From: Candidatus Cloacimonadota bacterium
Lineage (GTDB): Bacteria > Cloacimonadota > Cloacimonadia > Cloacimonadales > TCS61
Length of the DNA stretch: 24,691 nucleotides
Reading direction: 5' to 3'
NCBI GenBank assembly: GCA_011372345.1
Contig: DRTC01000258.1
Coordinates: 1-24,691, forward strand
In this document: piece after piece, positions 21,092 to 24,691 of the stretch
Layout of the letters: each line of letters opens with the position of its first letter
Numbering within the stretch: the first letter of the stretch is position 1
Notes under the pieces: generated by a model
What the model saw: the letters and a program-made list of their open reading frames with translations, nothing else
What the model was told of the DNA's origin: nothing
Databases searched by the model: none
Program-made: the position numbers and the translations under genes

Positions 21092-22294
21092 TTACGACTC
21101 GATTATTACTTTCAGGAATCTTCTTTTCCCGACTTTGATGATACAATCATCAGAAATTTCATAAAAAATATCAGTTACTTTTTTCCCATCGATACTGACG
21201 GCATTTTGTTTGATCATTCTGCGAGCTTCACTACCGGAAGCACAAGTTTTGGTTTTTACTAAAATATCGATGATCTTTTCCTTTTCATTTTGTAATTCAT
21301 ATCCCGGCATTTCATCAGGAATTTCCTTTTTGGCAAAAATTTGATTAAATTCTTTTTCTGCTTCTTTTGCTGCTTTTTCTCCATGATAAAGAGAAACAAC
21401 TTCCCTTGCCAGTCTCTGCTTGATAAATTTTGGATTTATTTCGCTGTTTTTCAATTGTTTTTCTATCTCTTCAATTTCCTCAGGAGCAATTTTTGTAGCA
21501 TAATTGAAATAATTAATGATTGACTCATCGGGAATGGACATCACTTTTCCGTATTTATCTTTAGGAGAATCAAAAACAGCAATGTAATTATTCAGACTTT
21601 TGCTCATTTTTTCTTTGCCGTCAATCCCTAATAAAATTGGAGATAAAAGAGCAATCTGCTGTTCCTGACCGAAATATCTCTGCATATCTCGTCCTGCCAG
21701 AATATTAAATTTCTGCTCTGTTGCTCCCAATTCAACATCGGCATTAACTGCTACGGAGTCATAAGCCTGTAAAATTGGATACATCATTTCGTGCATTCCC
21801 AGAGAGAGTCCCTGCTCATATCTGTTGCGGAAAGTGTCATGAGCCAAAAACCGAGCGAGTGTGAATTTTCCCATCAATTTCAGGACATCGGACATTCCCA
21901 TATTCCCAAACCATTCTGATTGCCAGCGGACTTCTGTTTTATTTTTATCCAGAACTTTATACAACTGATCCATATATTTTTCTGCATTTTTTCTGACCTG
22001 TTCTCCGGTTAATGGAGGTCGAGATTCATCTCTTCCGGTCGGATCTCCGATTTGAGCTGTGAAATCTCCGATAATGATTACTCCGAGATGTCCCAGATCC
22101 TGGAATTCTCTCATTTTCCGAATTGGCACAAGATGTCCGATATGGACATCATAACCAGTCGGATCAATTCCATATTTTATCCGCAAAGGTTTTCCCTTTT
22201 TTTCCGATCTTTCCAGTTTGGAGATCATTTCCGTTTCGGAAATCAATTCATCCACTCCTTTTTTGATTATTTTCAATTCTTTTTCGAATCTCAT
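21092..22294 (-). CDS. tyrS: tyrosyl-tRNA synthetase
   Basis: Class I aminoacyl-tRNA synthetase of 400 residues that charges tRNA-Tyr. The ATP-binding signature HIGH is exact at 51-54 (YDVHIGHLVPIRK) and KMSKS at 229-233 (GKEKMSKSLNN). Tyrosine-pocket segments YGIDPTG and QAYDSVAVNADVELGATEQ are present. An S4 RNA-binding domain closes the protein (about 335-400, ASGSEARRMIKQNAVSIDGKKV). The overall wording fits the TyrZ-like class. The ATG at 22294 is chosen; an in-frame TTG at 22306 lies only one base after AGGA. It is divergent from dnaA across the origin region. Confidence 0.96.
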   Translation of the reverse strand: MRFEKELKIIKKGVDELISETEMISKLERSEKKGKPLRIKYGIDPTGYDVHIGHLVPIRKMREFQDLGHLGVIIIGDFTAQIGDPTGRDESRPPLTGEQVRKNAEKYMDQLYKVLDKNKTEVRWQSEWFGNMGMSDVLKLMGKFTLARFLAHDTFRNRYEQGLSLGMHEMMYPILQAYDSVAVNADVELGATEQKFNILAGRDMQRYFGQEQQIALLSPILLGIDGKEKMSKSLNNYIAVFDSPKDKYGKVMSIPDESIINYFNYATKIAPEEIEEIEKQLKNSEINPKFIKQRLAREVVSLYHGEKAAKEAEKEFNQIFAKKEIPDEMPGYELQNEKEKIIDILVKTKTCASGSEARRMIKQNAVSIDGKKVTDIFYEISDDCIIKVGKRRFLKVIIES

Positions 22295-22306
22295 TAAATC
22301 TACCAA

Positions 22307-22799
22307 TCCTTTTCAAAAATCAGTGTTCAAAACCTTTTTAGACCAGATTGTTGTCAAATTTTTTCGTCACTCTTTAAATTTGTCAGATTTTTGAAATTTA
22401 GTAAATTTTTACCTTCACAAAAAAATATTCATTAAATCTTAATTATATTGAATTTAAAGAATTATCCCTTAAAAATAAACACTGCTACTTTTCAAGTCAT
22501 TTCTATAATCTCATAAAAAACAAATAATTAGTGATTTGTCGTAGCTTTCTTTAAAACATAAAACTTAAATTTCCAGTCTTGACAAATATGATTTCCTTTT
22601 CAATTTGACATTGCTTTCAGCTGAAAAAAGCAATTATTCACAATTAAGTGATTTTTTGTGGATAAGTCCTGTTTGTGCAAAAAATATTTTTTTTTAATTG
22701 ATAGCAAAATAAAAAGATATAGACTTATGTAGAATTTGTGGATAACTTGTGAATAGATTTAGAATTTAGGCTTAAATCTAATAAATCAATGGAGTTGGG
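22307..22799. other. oriC: origin region upstream of dnaA with DnaA boxes
   Basis: This gap (505 bases from the tyrS ATG) is very AT-rich. It holds two perfect DnaA boxes in the same direction, TGTGGATAA at 22657-22665 and 22737-22745 (reverse complement of TTATCCACA). Near matches are TTATTCACA (22634-22642) and TGTGAATAG (22748-22756). Between the perfect boxes lies a run of A and T (about 22679-22720), a candidate unwinding region. TTGCTTT/AAAGCAA (about 22611-22633) forms a small hairpin. Placement beside dnaA, and parAB in the same window, supports an origin. Confidence 0.75.
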
Positions 22800-24137
22800 A
22801 TGGAAGATTTTGATGGATTCTGGAATGGAATCCTAAACACTCTCAGAGAAAATATCAGCGAGCAGGGATTCAATACCTGGTTCAATGAAACAAAACTCAT
22901 TGATTTTGCTGATAATTTTCTTACTGTAAAAGTTCCAACTCAATTTATCGCAGATTATTTAAATAAAAATTACAGCGACCTGATCACAGAAATCACATTA
23001 AATTTATTCAACAAAAAATACCTGATAAATTTTACCAGTCTGCAAAATAAGAAGCAGACAGGTCGATTTGAAAATATAAGTCCTTCACCTTTAATCAGAG
23101 ACTATCAGACAAAATTGAATCCAAATTATAATTTCAATGAATTTGTGATCGGAAAAAACAACATGTTTGCTCATTCTGCTTCACTGGCAGTTGCAGAATC
23201 TCCGGGAAACACTTATAATCCGCTCTTTATTTATGGTGAATCCGGAATGGGAAAAACTCATCTAATGCAGGCTGTTGGAAATTTTGTGATAGATGAACTG
23301 GAAAATAAGAATATTTTTTATATTACTACCGAAGAATTTACTAACGAAATGATCGAAGCGATCAGGAACAACACTATGTCCGGATTCAGAAATAAATTCC
23401 GTAATTTTGACCTGCTTCTGATCGACGATGTTCATTTCCTTTCTAAAAAAGAAGGAACACAGGAGGAATTTTTTCACACTTTTAATGCTCTTTATGAAAA
23501 GAAAAAACAGATAGTTTTGACCAGCGATAGACCTCCAAAAGATATACCCGATCTGGAAAAAAGATTAGTTACAAGATTCGAGTGGGGTCTTCTTGCAGAT
23601 CTGAAAAGTCCCGATTTTGAGACCAGGGTTGCCATCTTGAAAAAAAAGGCAGAATTTGAAAATATCAATTTAAATCCCGATGTTATCAAATTTATAGCAG
23701 AACATATCTTCAGTAATGTTCGCGCATTAGAAGGTTCACTCATCAGAATTTTAGCGTATGCTTCCTACAATAATATTGATACGGAAAACATTACTGATGA
23801 AATTGCCAATGAAATACTGATAGACTTGATTTCTGACAAAATCAAAGATGTGAACCTGGAAACGATCATGCAGAAAGTTTGTGATTATTATAATATAACA
23901 CAATCGGAAATTTTTGATAAAACGAGAAAAAAAAATATATCTTTTCCTCGACAGATAGCAATGTATCTCTCCAACCTCCTGATCCCTCAATTATCTCTCA
24001 AGGAAATTGCTCAATATTATAAGCGAAAAGACCATACGACAGTTCTTCATGCAAAAAGAACGATCGAAGAACAATTTAAAAATGATAAAGACCTCAGGAT
24101 CCGCATTGAAATGCTTATCAAAGAAATAAAAAAATAA
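22800..24137 (+). CDS. dnaA: replication initiator DnaA
   Basis: AAA+ initiator of 445 residues that binds DnaA boxes and opens oriC. Domain I is at the N-terminus (about 1-75, FWNGILNTLRENISEQGFNTWF). A short linker domain II follows. The AAA+ domain (about 105-320) has Walker A GESGMGKT (146-153) and Walker B LLIDDVHFL (206-214). Domain IV at the C-terminus has the DNA-binding signature RKDHTTVLHAKRTIEEQ. GGAG is 5 bases before the ATG. A perfect DnaA box begins on the base after its stop codon. DnaA boxes upstream could allow autoregulation. dnaN does not follow; a lipoprotein gene does. Confidence 0.97.
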   Translation: MEDFDGFWNGILNTLRENISEQGFNTWFNETKLIDFADNFLTVKVPTQFIADYLNKNYSDLITEITLNLFNKKYLINFTSLQNKKQTGRFENISPSPLIRDYQTKLNPNYNFNEFVIGKNNMFAHSASLAVAESPGNTYNPLFIYGESGMGKTHLMQAVGNFVIDELENKNIFYITTEEFTNEMIEAIRNNTMSGFRNKFRNFDLLLIDDVHFLSKKEGTQEEFFHTFNALYEKKKQIVLTSDRPPKDIPDLEKRLVTRFEWGLLADLKSPDFETRVAILKKKAEFENINLNPDVIKFIAEHIFSNVRALEGSLIRILAYASYNNIDTENITDEIANEILIDLISDKIKDVNLETIMQKVCDYYNITQSEIFDKTRKKNISFPRQIAMYLSNLLIPQLSLKEIAQYYKRKDHTTVLHAKRTIEEQFKNDKDLRIRIEMLIKEIKK

Positions 24138-24333
24138 TTATCCACATCTCCACAGAGAAAGATGTCAATAAAAGTTCATAAATCAATTTTTCCGTTTTTT
24201 AAAAAAAAATCTGTGTATAAAATGCAAATTAAAAAAAAGTTATTTACCATTTATCCACAAAAAAATAGCGATGATAATTTGCTGAAAATAAAAGAAATAA
24301 AATCAAAAAATCTTCATAATTCACAAATCCACA
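24138..24333. other. second DnaA-box cluster downstream of dnaA
   Basis: Perfect boxes TTATCCACA lie at 24138-24146 and 24251-24259, opposite in direction to those upstream of dnaA. TGTGTATAA (24212-24220) is a one-mismatch box in the other direction, and AAATCCACA (24325-24333) a weaker match. The gap 24138-24387 is A/T-rich and has no convincing gene. With 22634-22756 it gives a two-part origin around dnaA. Confidence 0.7.
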
Positions 24334-24387
24334 CGACCTACTATAACTACTGATTTAATATATAATAAAAAAGGAGATATAATTAAG

Positions 24388-24691
24388 ATGAAATATATAA
24401 AACATTTAAGCCCAATAATCTTTTTGCTGATCATCGCTTTTGGATGCACAAAAAAGGACAATCCAACAGGTTATCCCGGAAATGAATTCCAACCAAAAGA
24501 AATAGTTATTTCCGATACGAGTTTATTTGGAAATTTTTATAGTTATGAAGACAGTTGTCGGAATTTCAATAATAATCCAAAATTACTAATTGGAAATTAT
24601 AGGAATACACAAGCTATCAGCCTGTTGAAATTTACAAGTTTACCGGATACTGTTTCAGAAATTTCAAGTGATGTAACCTTAACTTTATACA
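24388..24691 (+). CDS. lipoprotein, C-terminus outside window (DNRLRE/CBM96-like start)
   Basis: An open frame of 101 codons runs from the ATG at 24388 to the window end without a stop. AGGAG lies 11 bases before the ATG, and TATAAT (24361-24366) is a possible -10 element without a good -35. The signal SPIIFLLIIAFGC ends in a lipobox-like Cys at residue 20, then a Lys/Asp/Asn-rich linker. The following part, with LLIGNYRNTQAISLLKFTSL and SDVTLTLY, looks like the beta-rich DNRLRE/CBM96-type modules common in large surface proteins; this is a weak pattern match. Likely exported and anchored to a membrane. Function unknown. Confidence 0.7.
   Translation, partial: MKYIKHLSPIIFLLIIAFGCTKKDNPTGYPGNEFQPKEIVISDTSLFGNFYSYEDSCRNFNNNPKLLIGNYRNTQAISLLKFTSLPDTVSEISSDVTLTLY

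Noticed and set aside
24162..24353. 63-codon open frame between dnaA and the lipoprotein gene
   Set aside because: Lys/Asn-rich composition follows from AT-rich DNA, it has no ribosome binding site or known motif, and it overlaps DnaA boxes.

Overview
The window is about 24.7 kb of AT-rich bacterial chromosome around the replication origin. It carries rsmG-parA-parB, a parS-like site, and dnaA flanked by DnaA boxes. An LptE-type lipoprotein, several signal-peptidase-II lipoproteins and a bactofilin point to a Gram-negative cell with an LPS outer membrane. The sigma factor reads most like the short primary sigma factors of the Bacteroidetes/FCB group (FISYAVWWIRQ-type region 2), yet many genes have clear Shine-Dalgarno sequences. 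With the low GC content and many small intergenic palindromes this suggests an uncultured FCB lineage, possibly Cloacimonadota. That placement is inference; no search was run.

Layout. (1) 236-2733, minus strand: a compact unit acyP, LysM-M23 peptidase, HspR-like MerR regulator, primary-type sigma factor. It lies between two same-direction copies of a MITE-like repeat (1-194 and 2929-3230). (2) 3283-7017, plus strand: rsmG, parA, parB, a coiled-coil M23 peptidase and a bactofilin, a chromosome segregation and cell-wall/shape block. (3) 6986-15757, plus strand: a complete F-type ATP synthase set (atpZ, atpI, atpB, two unequal c genes, atpF, atpH, atpA, atpG, atpD, atpC), closed by a strong intrinsic terminator at 15758-15781. 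(4) 15836-18475: a GH-like DUF4015 lipoprotein, a parS-like palindrome, a divergent HTH-EIIA(Ntr) regulator and lptE. (5) 18564-22294, minus strand: glnA, an M50 metalloprotease and tyrS. (6) 22295-24387: oriC-like DnaA-box clusters on both sides of dnaA, then the start of a cell-surface lipoprotein that runs off the window.

The most interesting content is the ATP synthase rotor. One c-type gene encodes three fused hairpins (six membrane helices) with Gln, Gln and Glu at the three ion-binding carboxylate positions. A second, ordinary c gene has Glu at both positions of a two-carboxylate Na+-type site. Together they predict a hybrid F/V-like rotor with fewer ion sites than hairpins, comparable in principle to that of Acetobacterium woodii but with a triple-hairpin partner.

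The second theme is structured intergenic DNA. Four long spacers inside the ATP synthase operon, and several elsewhere, hold dispersed hairpins. Some pairs of distant copies show compensatory stem changes. One family has a clear transposon-like structure: 19-bp imperfect terminal inverted repeats flanked by a 14-bp direct repeat. No tRNA, rRNA, CRISPR array or intact transposase gene was seen.
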